64,000 bases of DNA from the NCBI GenBank assembly GCA_963965975.1, contig OZ014411.1, forward strand, positions 22,224,249-22,288,248, given 5' to 3'. Of this stretch, positions 24,061-36,654 are shown one piece after another. This stretch comes from Xestospongia bergquistia (lineage: Eukaryota > Porifera > Demospongiae > Haplosclerida > Petrosiidae). The stretch's first letter is position 1. Each line of letters opens with the position of its first letter. Under the pieces are notes generated by a model that was given only the letters and a program-made list of their open reading frames with translations, made no database searches and was not told the DNA's origin. The position numbers and the translations under genes are program-made.

Positions 24061-24869
24061 TTCAGGTCTGGAGTTGGACCTGAGGTCAGCACCCAATATC
24101 ATTTATTGTCATTTTGGGCCTTCATTGTTACAGTGTGAATAGTAGACCAATTTAGTTTAATCTTCTTGAGCTAGTTTGTTTGAATAAGCTTGGACTCTGG
24201 CCTTTGACAAAAATTAATGGAAGGACTAAGACTGTGACTGATATTCAACTTGGATATTTATGGATTCTAATAACCAATTTTTACTTGTGTAGGTTTGAAG
24301 GAAACATAAATGGTTTTAAGTAGATCAATAACACTACAAATTTATAAGAAACAAGTATCTAGTTGCACATGAGGGACTTACTTTTTACAAATACTGTCAA
24401 ATCAATTGGTTGGAATTGCCTTTGACAAAGAAGTGATTATATGTATTATTGTCTTTTTGAAGGTGGAGATGATGGAATTTAATCAGAAGAGGGCAAGTCC
24501 TGCTAAACATTTGAGGTTTTTCTTGATGCTTTCTTGGGTTTACTACTGGAGACTTCGGCAATATGACCCCATCTTGCCAAAACTGGGATATTCAATCAAT
24601 CAAAATGACAAATATTTGAAAAGTGACCCTTATCACATCAACAAGCTAGACTTTAGATTTTTGTTTTTGCAGACATTTATGGGGTGCCATTTGTGTCAAA
24701 CATAGACATTGCACCATTTTTGGAATTGATATTTCTTTCTGTCTGTTGCTTGTGACTTCTTAAGGGGTTTCTTGTATGTTAGATCTGTTTATGGAAGTAG
24801 ACTCTTCTATATGCAGTTATCATTAATCATTATAGTCAGTGTCTGATCATTTCATTTAGTTGTTCCCCA
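24061..24869. other. Unassigned stretch after Gypsy B
   Basis: Duplicated at 49556-50370. It could be unrecognised retroelement or host DNA. The frame at 24406-24705 is disrupted in the duplicate and shows no domain, so no gene is called. Confidence 0.35.
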
Positions 24870-25110
24870 AAATCCACTGTAATCACCTTTTGACTTCAGC
24901 AAGGTAAGTCGCAACAGATTCGCCAGATTTGCTGATCCTCGAAATGATAGAGTAAGTCTGACTGAAGTGATTTCCCAGGATTTGAATTATTTCATTATAA
25001 GTTTGGTCTGCAGAAGTGGCCAGGTGTAGGAGACTTTATAGAGCTGGCATGTGGACGGTCCGCATTGTGTCAGCATATGGATTACTTCTTTCATGGATCC
25101 TTCATATCAT
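24870..25110 (-). mobile_element. Inverted gag fragment of a Gypsy element (fossil)
   Basis: The minus strand carries a gag-like phrase (SLLHLATSADQTYNEII..SGESVATYLAE), opposite in orientation to Gypsy B. The duplicate lies at 50380-50580. Short and broken, it marks an additional insertion or an inversion within the array. Confidence 0.6.
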
Positions 25111-25431
25111 TTCCACTAAAATATCACCAAAGGAATTCCAATTCCTATTTACACATTTCAGTACTCTATGTACTTTAAGAGACTCTATGTGTCGTCAACA
25201 GATATAGGTTTACAGTAATTGCAAAAAATGTTATGACTAAGATATAAACAAGTCCACTAATGTAATTAACTAACTAGACACAACATTAAAAAACCACAAA
25301 AATAAAGATTGCAACAAAATAGTTAAGCCATATAAAAGAGACATAACAGGAAGATACAAGTCATGATGTAATACACTACAAGTTAATAGTTAAAATGTTA
25401 AGTTACAACGAAGTTGGAGTAGGTGAAACTA

Positions 25432-28400
25432 TTAAAAGGTAGGATGACAACCAATATCAGTTATATCACTACAACAATCATTCCATAAAAAACAGTATTG
25501 ATCACAATAGCATCCATTGTTGCTACAAGGTGGTGACAGTGAAAATACACAACATCCTGAATAGTTAAGATTAAGTGCCAAACATGACCCTAATATTAAT
25601 GTAATATGAACAACTTTTTAATCCATAATATTCACTTACCTTTAGGAGTTGGTTTAGGTGTAATTATGGAACCACTTGAAGAAGTTGAAGAAGCTAATAA
25701 AGAATGTGTACTACTTGTCAAAAGATATGGAGTTATAAATCCTGTATTTATGTAAAAGAACAATAAAATTTATATAATGTAAAAGATTAACAGTTGATGT
25801 AGGTATAACTATAGAACCACTTGAAGATAAAGACATTGATGGAAGATATGTACTACTTTCCAAAGTGTATGATGTTGCAATTTCTAGATCCATATAAACA
25901 AGTTTAATTGATTATATATTATAAATTTTATAGCAGCTATGACAAATATATTGTGTGACCTTCTGATTTTGTCTTACCAAGTTCATCAGTTGGGGTAGGG
26001 AAAACAATAGAACCACTTAAAGAAGATAAAAATTCTGGAAGATCTGTAGTACTTATCAAAAGGGATGGAGTTTGAAATTCTGTGTCCACATAAAGAAGTA
26101 TACATAAAATACAATTGATTATAGATAGTAATTATTATAATTGATGTGACTAATATGTTGTATAATTTTATGATTTTGTCTTACCAAGTGTATCAGTTGG
26201 AGTAGATGTAAGAATAGGAAAATGAGAAGCAGGAGAGCAACCAATATTAGCTATATCATTACAACAATCATTCCATAAATAACAGTTCTGATCACAATAG
26301 CATCCATTGTCTGTACAAGGTGGTGACAGTGAAAATAGACAACATCCTGAATAGTTGAGATTAAGTGCCAAACATGACCCTAATATTAACGTAATATGAA
26401 CAACTTTTTAATTCATAATATTCACTTACCTTTAGGAGTTGGTTTAGGTGTAATTATGGAACTACTTGAAGAAGTTAAAAAAGCTAATAGAGAATGTGTA
26501 CTACTTGTCAAAGAATATAGAGTTATAAATCCTGTATTTATGTAAAAGAACAATAAAATTTATATAATGTAAAAGATTAATCGATCACAATTATTACATC
26601 CATAACTAAATATGCTACTACTTTACACATTAAGTTAGAAAGAACTTTTAAAAATATTATTATAATTAAGACAGAAACAGTAATAAAATGTACTTTTGAC
26701 TAGATAAATTATAAGCTCATTATGACTTTGTTATTGGCGTTGATTGGAATTCATAATAGTCACTTACCTGAAGTAACAATTGGTGTATTAATTGGAGTAT
26801 GTGAAAGTATAGGAGAGTTAAAAGAAGCAGGATGACAACCAATATCAGCTATATCATTACAACAGTCATTAAAAGTGTAACACATTTGATCACAAAAGCA
26901 TTCATTGTCGGTACAAGGTGGTGACAGTGAAAATACACAACATCCTGAATAGTTGAGATTAAGTGCCAAACATAACCCTAATATTAATGTAATATGAACA
27001 ACTTTTTAATTCATAATATTCAATTACCTTTAGGAGTTGGTTTAGGTGTAATTATGGAACCACTTGTCAAAGGATATGGAGTTATAAATCCTGTATTTAT
27101 GTAAAAGAACAATAAAATTTATATAATGTAAAAGATTAACAGTTGATGTAGGTATAACTATAGAACCACTTGAAGATAAAGACATTGATGGAAGATATGT
27201 ACTACTTTCCAAAGTGTATGATGTTGCAATTTCTAGATCCATATAAACAAGTTTAATTGATTATATATTATAAATTTTATAGCAGCTATGACAAATATAT
27301 TGTGTGACCTTCTGATTTGTCTTACCAAGTTCATCAGTTGGGGTAGGGAAAACAATAGAACCACTTAAAGAAGATAAAAAAAATTCTGGAAGATCTGTAG
27401 TACTTATCAAAAGGGATGGAGTTTGAAATTCTGTGTCTTTGTGAAAAAGTATACATAAAATACAATTGATTATAGATTGTAATTATTATAAATGATGTGA
27501 CTAATATGTTGTATAATTTTATGATTTTGTCTTACCAAGTGTATCAGTTGGAGTAGATGTAAGAATAGGAGAGGGAGAAGCAGGAGAGCAACCAATATCA
27601 GCTATATCATCACAACAGTCATTATGAATGTGACAGGATTGATCACAATGGCAATCTATATGGACACAACTTTTTGACTTGGATAAATCACAACATCCAT
27701 GATAGTTGAGTTTAAGTTCCACACATGAACCTAAAATGAACATAATATAAACATGTAACTTTAATTCATAGTTATCTTAAGTATCAGGTGTGGGTACAAC
27801 TATAGAAACACTTGATTGAAATTCAAAATTTGCTGCAAGATGTGTGCTACATATCAAATTTTATGGATTTTTAAATTCTGTGATTACATGAAGTACAGAT
27901 AATTATATATATTAAATCTCTAAACATCTGACTAATATGCTGTATGATCATATCATTTTGTCTTACCTTCGGTATTACTTGGATAACAACCAATATCAGT
28001 GATGTCACTACAACAATCATTATTAGAGTGACAGGCTTTATCACAATGGCAATTTTTAGTGTCACAATTTCGTGTCAAGTATGTCTTACAACATCCAGAA
28101 TATTCTAAATTGAGGTCCTTACATGAACCTAAAATAAACAATTATTTTAATTGATAGTTAATTAGAGTAATAGTTGTGTGTATGACTATAGAACCACTAA
28201 TTATGAATTACAAATGCAGTTACTAATTTATTGTATGAACTTGTAATTTTGTTTTACCTTTTGGGTTTCTTTGAAAATAATATTAACAAATTAATGGAAT
28301 TATTAGTCCTCACTTACCAGGAGTAACAGTTGGTATAAGTGTAACCACAGAACCACTGGAGGATGAAAACGTTGATGGAAGATGTGTACTACTTTTCAAA

Positions 28401-30273
28401 GTGTATGAAGTTGTAATTTCTATGTGAAATTAAATAAGTTAAATTGATTATATATTATAAATTTTTATAAATCTTGTGACTAAATGTATTTTATGAGCTT
28501 GTGATTTTGTTTTATCATTGTTTCAGTTGGTGTAGGTGACAATATAAAACTACATAAAAGCTTGTGATAGAAGATTTGAATTCCAAAACATCAATAGTTT
28601 AACTGATTAAAGTTTATTTTAAATTCATTATTAACAGACACACACACGCATGCACACTGACAGACTACATTACTCTCGTTATGCGCCCACGCACAGCAAG
28701 GTAATAATATTACATTATGCAAAGACTATTGACTGTACTCTATTGCCTGTTTATCCATCATTGTTAAAATGATTTATCATTATCCAAATAAAAGTCAGCT
28801 GATCATCACATCAGCAGATATAGATACTATGAATGTCATAACTGCTATATTATAATGATAAGAATAAACCAACTCTACAAATTCTAAGGTATGAGTAAAT
28901 TAGAGTATGTGATCTTTACATGTCATAACGTGATGTGTATTTTAGTATATGCAAAATAGAAATATACAAAATTTGACTTTAGTGTACAACAATATATTTA
29001 TACAGTGTCATACTAGTATATATACAAAGTAGTGTACACCTGCCACAGTTTTAATCTCTTTGATATTATGATTTCATATATACAACAGTCATAGTGAAAA
29101 TCTGTTGAGACTATTACAAATAGTTTATTTATTGATAAAACAACCAACCAGAGACAAATCACCTTGTTGACAAGCATGTATTGTAGTGTGTGTATATAGA
29201 TAGATAGGTAGGTAGGTAGGTAGGTAGATAAGCATACAGACATACAGACAAACAACAGATAGATAGATATAGATATAGATATATAGATATCAATGAAATT
29301 CATCTATTTATTTTGAATGGAGTGCCATTTCTATATAACACATATAGACCTTATAGCACTTAATATTTGAAAATGTTGTACCTAACAACTAAATATCTAG
29401 TTCCTTTGAAAGACTCTCGTCCTCGGTGGGAGTAGTTGTATTATACATAATTATTAACAGTGGATACTTGTAGTATCAGTATTATATACTCACCTACACA
29501 AGTAAACTGCTCATAACCTAAGGTATATCCTTTAGGACATTGACAAATATAAGAACCAAGAGTATTCTTACAAACAGCAGGGCTGTGGCATATTGAAGGA
29601 TTCGCTGTACATTCATTGATATCTATGTTAAAGATTTAAATCATTAAAAATGGTTTTATGAATGTTAATTGACTTATTAACCTTGATCACAGTATTGCCC
29701 CGTATATCCAGAATTACAATAACAGTAGTTGATATTTGATTGAACATTATGCAGGCAGGTACCATTGTTGCATGTTGGATTGCAGAAAGCTGTGGATCAT
29801 ATATATAGTAACTTTTATTGAAAAAGTTATAGGTCTTATCACTTACGCCTGCAGTTTGGATAAACACCAGTATGTGTGCCTGCACAACATTTTGCATGTG
29901 AGTAAGAAATAATGATGTATTGAAATTCATAGTACACTTGGTATAATGTTCTAACCAAACAGAAACCATGAGTTAGCATATAGTCAGCCTGTAAGATTTT
30001 TCAAGTAACTACCTTGTACATCTATAAAGACCCCACCATCCACAACTGTAGCTTTGTTGGCTTGACCTAATTTTCGACACTACTTGATATTTGGAGCTAT
30101 ATGATGTTGCATAACATCTAAAATACACAAGTGATATATTATGTAATGATATACATAAATCACATGAACAAGATTTCTTACACGTCTGCTGAGTAACCAT
30201 AATTGAACAAATTTAGACAGACTAATATATTGATAGGAACGAAAAGGGAAAAGCAAACCCTTGAGAGAGCCAT
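25432..30273 (-). CDS. EMI-EGF-SMB modular secreted protein, copy I
   Basis: Exons on minus: signal peptide 30273-30182 ([11 protein letters not shown]..., probable cut after YSA); EMI-like 30117-30013 and 29950-29847 (CYATSY..., [22 protein letters not shown]); EGF 29789-29682; calcium-type EGF 29622-29494 (DINEC...GSYICQC); Thr/Ser linker 28419-28318; SMB-like exons 28128-27967, 27730-27536, 26977-26768, 26379-26185, and terminal 25589-25432 ending HPTF-stop. Further Ser/Thr linkers lie near 27435-27330, 27240-27140, 26525-26440, 26085-25985, 25890-25800 and 25735-25645. Module exons are phase 1-1, so they can be skipped or duplicated without frame loss. The SMB signature is GCC-x(n)-C-x(n)-CxCDxxCxxxxDCCxDIxxIGC. 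EMI and SMB modules occur in matrix and adhesion proteins. No transmembrane exon was found; secretion is inferred. Confidence 0.75.
25586..27540. repeat. Internal exon-block duplication in SMB gene copy I
   Basis: About 25590-26180 and 26980-27540 are nearly identical, including the linker exon reading [20 protein letters not shown]. Copy II has this block once (about 51090-51690). Copy I therefore gained a linker/SMB block of about 1.4 kb after the two genes separated, or copy II lost one. Confidence 0.75.
28740..29290. repeat. Intronic R-core relative and GATA/GGTA microsatellite
   Basis: In the intron between the EGF and linker exons, 28785-29100 resembles the core of repeat R. It is followed by a GATA/GTAG microsatellite (about 29197-29285). 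The same arrangement appears twice in copy II (54765-55200 and 56530-57030), showing the microsatellite at a duplication edge. Confidence 0.6.
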
Positions 30274-30325
30274 GCTTGCAACTCAGGTATCACGCAAAGT
30301 TTGTCTCTTTGTATATTAAAAGTTT

Positions 30326-30352
30326 GATACCGCCCACTTATATGCATATCCT
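30326..30352 (-). promoter_or_regulatory. Putative core promoter of SMB gene copy I
   Basis: About 55-75 bp before the start codon, minus-strand order is GGATATGCATATAAGTGGGCGGTATC: an octamer-like ATGCATAT, a TATA-like ATATAAG and a GC box. It is kept exactly in copy II (about 58067-58093). The GC-box core CGCCCAC is shared with the adaptor promoters. Confidence 0.45.
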
Positions 30353-30984
30353 GGAAAGTAATCTAAGTCCTTAAAGTTTTTATAATAATGAACTTTAAAC
30401 ACGGCCCAGGAAGCATTAGCATCTGACAAAGGGAGTAATTCTTTTCAGTTAATCAAGCAGAGTAGAGCATTACCACAATCAAAGTCTGCGAGATGGTGTA
30501 GTCAGACCTTGTGAGGAGGGGAGGGGAAGGACTGTTAACAGAATCAAGGAAAGAGAGAAGACATGACAAAGTAACTTCCATAAAATCACCAAAACTTTGC
30601 AATTTGCCGTGGGTCAGCTATATAAACTACTATTGATGGAATTATCTTATTTAATGACAGTGAAAACATTGTACAATGATGGATGGTTTAGGAGACTAGT
30701 AATTCAACTGGGTCCTTTTATGTTTTATCTCTTGACTTCGTTGGCCCCATGCACTATATAATTCTTTAGAGACACCCCTGCTTTAGAGAATACAGCAAAC
30801 AGTGGAATACAGTAAACTATTAGAGTCACAAGCCACTTCTCTAATGAATAAATGTTATGCCATACTATATACAGAGGAAAAAATTAAGTAGAGATGGGTG
30901 ATATTTGCGGAAATTTAGTCAATAATGTTATGTAGAGAAATCCCTTCAGCTGGTTATTATTGATAAAGTACTAGTCAGGACTTT
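30353..30984. other. Upstream region of SMB gene copy I
   Basis: Matches 58094-58698 upstream of copy II over nearly its full length, so it belongs to the duplicated unit. It contains a purine-rich GAGGAGGGGAGGGGAAGGAC run near 30515. No supportable gene; the 68-codon plus frame in the copy II equivalent is not kept here. Confidence 0.5.
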
Positions 30985-32150
30985 GTAAATTAATAGCATG
31001 TTTGCTGTAGTATAAGTCAATATAGTTAAGTTGACATGTGCTGTTGTCTTGACTATTACTAATAAAGAAACTAAAGCTAATTCTAGACATATCTTTTTGA
31101 TTAAAAAGCCAATATTATAATATTCAAGATCATTTAAACACCATTACCAAAACTATAAATACAAAAGACATTTTCCAATATACTAGATTATGGCATATAT
31201 TGCAAACTTTAAGAGAATAACACTACACCTAACTGTGCCTGTGAACTTGGTACTGCTTATTTAAATGATTATTCATTTAATCAAGAAAAAGATCAGTTGA
31301 TCATCAGTAGATATAGATACTATGATTGTCACAACTGCCATGTGTTAATCTATGATATGAACAAACCAACAATGCAAATTCCATAGTAGGAGTAAATTAA
31401 AATATATGATGCTTATATGTAATAAAGTAGTCCATATTTTTGTATACACTGAACTTGACTTCAAGGTAAAATATGTCAATTATACACTACCATATATATA
31501 CAAGGGAGTGTACACTTGTCACAACTTTAATCAAATTGCTATCATGATTTCACATATAAAAGTTATGACAAGAGGGACTGCCACAAGTAGCTAGTCACAT
31601 TGTTAGTGAAAACAACTAATCAGTGACATATCCTCTTATCGATAACTCAGATTTATACAGTAAATTATATAGACTTTTGATTATACCCTATACATATTGA
31701 TAAGTTACATATCTATTACATGTACAATAGAACAATACATAAAGACTACATTTTACTGCACCAAAGAAAGTTTTTCCAAATTGAAAGACTGATGAAACTA
31801 TATATCAATATATGTATTTGCATACATGTGAAAAGCCAAAATGTGACTCTGTTGAATTATATATATCTAATTAAATCTCAATTATTTGCCTATTCATATC
31901 ACTATGGAAACACTCAATTGTTATTACACCACAACATGTGAAGTGTTGATCTATTCTGTTTAAATCATATCATTATTACTAATATGAGTTTGAATGTTAA
32001 TGATCGTCATCAACATTACATCATTATGACATTATCTCATCTATAGGATTGAAATACTTGGTGTAATGTTGAGTGTGTGTTATATAACTGCGTAAACAAA
32101 ACATGACTAGGTACATATTAAAATTAGATGTTACTTACATGTAGAGATTA
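30985..32150 (+). repeat. Array repeat R, copy C
   Basis: Third copy of R, lying upstream of SMB gene copy I. It lacks the MITE of copy A and provides an empty site near 32050. Confidence 0.75.
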
Positions 32151-32164
32151 TGAACCAAGTCGAG

Positions 32165-32235
32165 ATAGTTACACACTGCTGGCCGCTGGCCAGAGGTGTA
32201 AGATAGTGCTGGCCGCTGGCCAGAGGTGTAAAAAT
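32165..32235. repeat. Short tandem duplication of a GC-rich palindrome
   Basis: The unit GTGCTGGCCGCTGGCCAGAG, ending GTGTAA, occurs twice in tandem here but once at 14255 in the paralogous block. It includes the palindrome CTGGCCAG and stands out from the AT-rich surroundings. Confidence 0.7.
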
Positions 32236-34240
32236 ATGTAGCTAATAGGACCGAAGTGGATAAACTATCTTGTAACATGTTTACCATGCCTTCTTCATTT
32301 GATATGCTCCATTAACGGCTTTAATTGGATAGCATGTTTCAAGACATGTTTTTTATCCCTAGCTACCAAAGGAAATTTTGCCATTTTACTTGAAGTGGAA
32401 GTAAGCTATTTTCTTATTTACACTTTTGTTTACAACAAGACTGTTCTGTTACACCTTAGTTAGCCCCACCCCAATTTGACGTTCAACCGAGTATTGTACC
32501 GATTAGCTTAAAATTCCAACTTGGCTTTGTAACAATAACTGTTATTTCTAAACATAAGGCTAAAATTTCTTTACAAAGTATGAGACTACCACTGAATTCA
32601 CCACCGCCCACTCATCATTCATCAAGTTTATTCATTAAACATCAGTGTTTGCTTGTTTCACGCTTTCAGGAGCATTGTCTTCCACGTATAAATAGTCTTG
32701 AGTTGCATAAATTTGATCTATTTATTTGTAACCTAAATGTTCAAAATGTTTTTTTATAATAATTAAAAGTGATTAATAGAAAACAGAAAGAAAAGGCAGC
32801 AATTTAATTTCATCCAAATTGTTTGCTACAACCTGGCGAATCATTGCCTCAGAAAAGAGAGTATAAGAACTTACACACCTCTCTCGAAGGAGTATAAGTT
32901 ATTTATTAAAACGAAATTGAGAAATCAGATTTGTCAATTAAGGCATAGTCTAACTTATCATTTATATGTCAAACATATGTAAATAGTACGTACAACAACT
33001 CACTTTATTTGTGTTCCAACCATGTACATCTCCTTGTCTACTTTAAACATTTTATGTATCACTCTATATTGTCCATGCTACCAAGCTATTTGCTTGTTAT
33101 TCATCATGCATAGTAATATTAGTACTTTGTCACCTGAGGGCATTTGTTACTCATGAGCTGCTCTGTCATACCTCTGCTTCTATTATTGCTGTGTTTCTAC
33201 ATGACTCTCCATTAACAGCTCAGTCATATCTTCACCTTATCTCTAATTCAAAGAATGTAGGACACAGTGCACTCATTGCTTCTCCCACTCTGCCTTCAGC
33301 ACATCCAACGGTCCTCTTACATCCCTTCCATAAAGTATCTTCAAAGGAGAGAAGCCTGTTGATAAGTCATGCATCTTTTCTTTCCTTACTATTTTTGACT
33401 ATTTTTCTTTTAGTACAAAAATTAGACCATTTAAACAGTACTGGCTCAGAATATTCCAGATTCAAAAGTATAGATACAAAAAGAATAAAATGATACTATC
33501 GAGAACATCTAGAAAACTCTAACTAGATGAAATTGCATTTGTATTTTCGTCATTGAATTTCCAATTACAATTTATTTTCTGCAAAATTGCTTTAAATTTT
33601 TGAAAAAAATTGTAGAAAATACGTTTTTTCTGGGAATTTTTTTTATCTAGTACTAACATTTTGTAGATAACAAATTTTTAGCTAAATTATCATTATTAAA
33701 TTATTGATTAAAATGAGGAGAATAACTTTAAAAAAATTAATATATAGTCATTGTCAAAACGTTGTCTCTTGGAATTTTCGCTCCAGGCGTTAGATATGAG
33801 ACATCTGTGATAAAGACATGTTAACATGAAATAGATACAGCATCTTAAACTTTTAAAATTGCTAGCATGCATTTAAGTGTAATGCTAGAATAATGAAAGA
33901 ATCTTGAAATTTCAAGATACCGAACTATAAAATTATAATGTGACAAAACATGTCTAAATTATCTTGAAATTTCAACGCAGCACACTGTGATGTTCAATGT
34001 AAACAATAGTAACTAATCTAAACGTATGATCTTAATATTCAGATTTATAGTCATACGTTAATGTGAAAAGGGTTACTTTAACAGCTATGTTTACATCTTT
34101 AAACTCATTTGTATAGTTTCCTCTTCCAATGTTTTCTTATTCAGCAACCTCTCAACTTTATTCATAGGATCCAATGACTGCTGCATTCTGTTCACCTTCC
34201 ATTGTAGTCTGCTTTCTCAGTTAACTTATTATTAAGCTTT
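32236..34240. repeat. Array block shared with 14280-15690, plus a 600-bp extra piece
   Basis: Colinear with the left block except for 32460-33060, absent there. The extra piece begins GTTAGCCCCACCCCAATTTG, shows no inverted ends and no frame, and could be an insertion here or a loss from the left copy. Confidence 0.5.
33185..33355 (-). mobile_element. Fossil LTR-retroelement pol fragment, second copy
   Basis: Duplicate of the fossil at 14640-14785 (minus-strand phrase LLYGRDVRG). Short and broken. The plus-strand frame here is only its shadow. Confidence 0.55.
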
Positions 34241-35364
34241 TAAAAATCATTTTATCACTGAAAATATTATCTCCAATGATAGCAAATGTCCATTAACATG
34301 ATGAGCACCAATAAGAACTGGAGCAAGTACTGGTATAAGTATCAAACCTTTATAATAAATAAATTAAATATTAAATATACAATTTTTAACATACCATTTT
34401 CTGATTTCATTCTTTGTTTGATTAAATCTACCTACACTGTCATACCTCCATCTAGCAGTAACCTGGAGGCTAAATCTGTTGAAGGTCAGTACATATATAC
34501 CATTGACAGCATTATACATGTCTCAATGACTTGTTTGTATAATGAATAACTTAACATTGCCATGCAAGCTATACTTCACTATACTTCCCTTTTCATGTGT
34601 ACTGTGAAGGTCAGACTCATTGTAAACAAGCAGAGATATAAAAGAAGCACCATGAATCTTATGCCATTCCTATTGATGTGTTAGACGAGGCAATGAGACA
34701 CATGCATATGGTGATTCAAATGGTTATTTAAAAGTAAGTATTAGTCATTTAATATTAATATTGTAATATCAGTTTAGCATTTACTTCAATAATTATAGCT
34801 TAATATCACCAATAAAATTAATATAGAAGCTATGTAAGCCTAGTATTGCGTAATTCATCAGTCCACTGTCATCCACAGAAGTACAATCAATCATTGGCTT
34901 TTTTGTCGCAACTGACCTTGTTCTTACTCCATCATGCTGATCATCAAAAAGTAAGCATAATATTGTTTTCATTATTAATATATTACTGCTTATGTAGCCA
35001 CAAAAACAATCAATTTTATAGTACATTAGTTACCAGTGCAGTCCTATGCTTACTTTAGTACATCCAACCAGTATAACTATGTATTAGTTAAATCATCCAA
35101 ACTATTTGCATTGTCAGCTAACTAACTTACAGTACATAGACATGACTCATAGGTTATTGGAGTAACATGTTCAGCTGATATTAAGTAGTGGAGAAAAACA
35201 TTACAAACATTGTCATAATAGTGATAAGTGTACGAGAAAATAGTTCTACAACATTAAATAATTTTTAGTTAAATATAATCACATAATTAGTTCAAATTTC
35301 ATTGAATTATACTACAAAAGAGAAGGAAATATCATTCATTCATAGCTGTCCAATGCACATGAAT
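34241..35364. other. Intergenic, no supportable gene
   Basis: AT-rich. A weak relative of the exon-like piece at 4770-4920 lies near 34610-34730. Short frames at 34286 and 34846 have no domains and are not kept in paralogous blocks. Confidence 0.4.
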
Positions 35365-35610
35365 CATCTAAAATTGATTGCATGGTTGATTTAACTAATA
35401 TATGGTTATATAGGTTGTATATGCAAATGTAAACATAATGCTATTTTGATAACTAATGTATTATGAAATTGATGTTTATGTATTATACATAAGCAGTAGT
35501 ACATTAGTAGAGAAAACAGTATTATGATTACTTTTTCGACAAAAATAAGTTTGCAATTGCAACCTGTACAACTAAATAATAGTTAAATCAATCAATCAAT
35601 TTTTACAGTG
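35365..35610. mobile_element. CACTG-type MITE, most complete copy
   Basis: The right end is ATCAATCAATTTTTACAGTG. The left end is an eroded inverted counterpart (AAAATTGATTGCATGGTTGA, then TTTAACTAAT). At about 246 bp it shows both termini, unlike the truncated copies in adaptor introns. The TIR plus inner TTGATTTAA resembles the termini of the CACTA transposon at 5492-11264. Confidence 0.6.
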
Positions 35611-36065
35611 TATGGATGTACAATTTGCTTGAACCAAGATATATTACAACATACTATATCTTTATAGGCTGAAAGATCAGATCATCCATCATAATATTGT
35701 CATAAAGTAATAACTCAAATTCCTTACTGAAGAGTTCATTCAACAAATTGTACTAGGTCTATTAAATACATCTGACACATTAATTATTACTGTTAATTAA
35801 AAATTCAAGCTAAAATGAAACAAACTGAATGAATTCCTGAGAAAATAATAATAGTATGGGTAAAAAAATATAGAAATAGGTATTACATGACCAAACAATG
35901 TAATCCATCAATATTTCTAATCATGTGGACGATATAAAATCCTTATTTGAAATGAATTGTGTACTAATTTAGATATACATAATGAAGTAAAGTGAATATG
36001 GAATTTTTTAAATGTAGTCACCATCATGTTTTAATACTCTTTCCAAGGTTAATTTAGATCGAAGA
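35611..36065. other. Intergenic, no gene seen
   Basis: AT-rich spacer between the MITE and the adaptor copy 3 tail. No frame or repeat end was identified. Confidence 0.4.
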
Positions 36066-36559
36066 TCAGTTGCAAATGGCACATAGATTATTAGAAGCTG
36101 GTATTTGTATGTCATAATCTTCAATGGCAAAATTCTCATTTGTAGTTTCATCTGTATCAATTAAAGTAAAAGAAAAATAGTTTATTTTTATGCAGTGAAA
36201 GATGGTATATGATTACATAGCACAAGCACCTAATTTGTTGAAATTTAGTTTCTGATTAAAACAATTGGCAGCTTACAATAAAAGTGAAAGTTAATAAAAA
36301 CTTATTAATTATTAACAGAGTAAAGCTTATATCTCATAAGATATTTGAGTTTAAATTGTACATTTAAACTGAGAGGCAATTATTAATCATTGGATGTTGC
36401 ATTAGTCCTTAGTTTTAAATGATGATTTGATATTTAACTTACACAACATTGCTTGATCTTTCTAAACTTAGCCCACACAAACAGCAGTACTACACAGACC
36501 ACAATAATGACATAGAGAAGTACTATAATAATAACCGGCGAAGGATTTTCCAAGTTCAT
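36066..36559 (-). pseudogene. Adaptor copy 3: diverged, tail cut short
   Basis: Exon 1 starts at 36559 with MNLENPSPVIIIVLLYVIIV, then a TM segment and WAKFRKIKQCC. A strong GTAAGTT donor follows immediately (about 36439), earlier than in copies 1 and 4. The exon 2 equivalent is 36151-36066 and reads DETTNENFAIEDYDIQIPAS, then meets a stop after about 28 residues. The ITAM-like pair, NPxY and later motifs are gone. The two exons do not join in the family phase with the visible donor. The TM exon frame is still clean, so this is either a pseudogene or a short, signalling-poor form. Confidence 0.55.
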
Positions 36560-36585
36560 TACTAAGTAATGAAGTATTGAATGCC

Positions 36586-36602
36586 TCTGGTGGGCGTGGA
36601 GG
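36586..36602 (-). promoter_or_regulatory. CACCC/GC box upstream of adaptor copy 3
   Basis: Minus-strand CCACGCCCACCAGAG, about 30 bp upstream of the ATG. Same box and spacing as copy 1. Confidence 0.45.
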
Positions 36603-36654
36603 TACAATAAAATATGTAATTAAAGATTAAATGAATTATATTATTCCACAAACA

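Noticed and set aside
29197-29285. Possible CRISPR-like regular repeat
   Set aside because: Plain GATA/GGTA microsatellite without unique spacers, in a eukaryotic context.
29951-30012. A 24-nt intron (GTAGTT...TTACAG) between the EMI exons
   Set aside because: It is too short and leaves the wrong frame. The acceptor at 29951, after TTTCTGTTTGGTTAG, gives a 62-nt intron with a TGCTAAC branch-like site and the correct phase.
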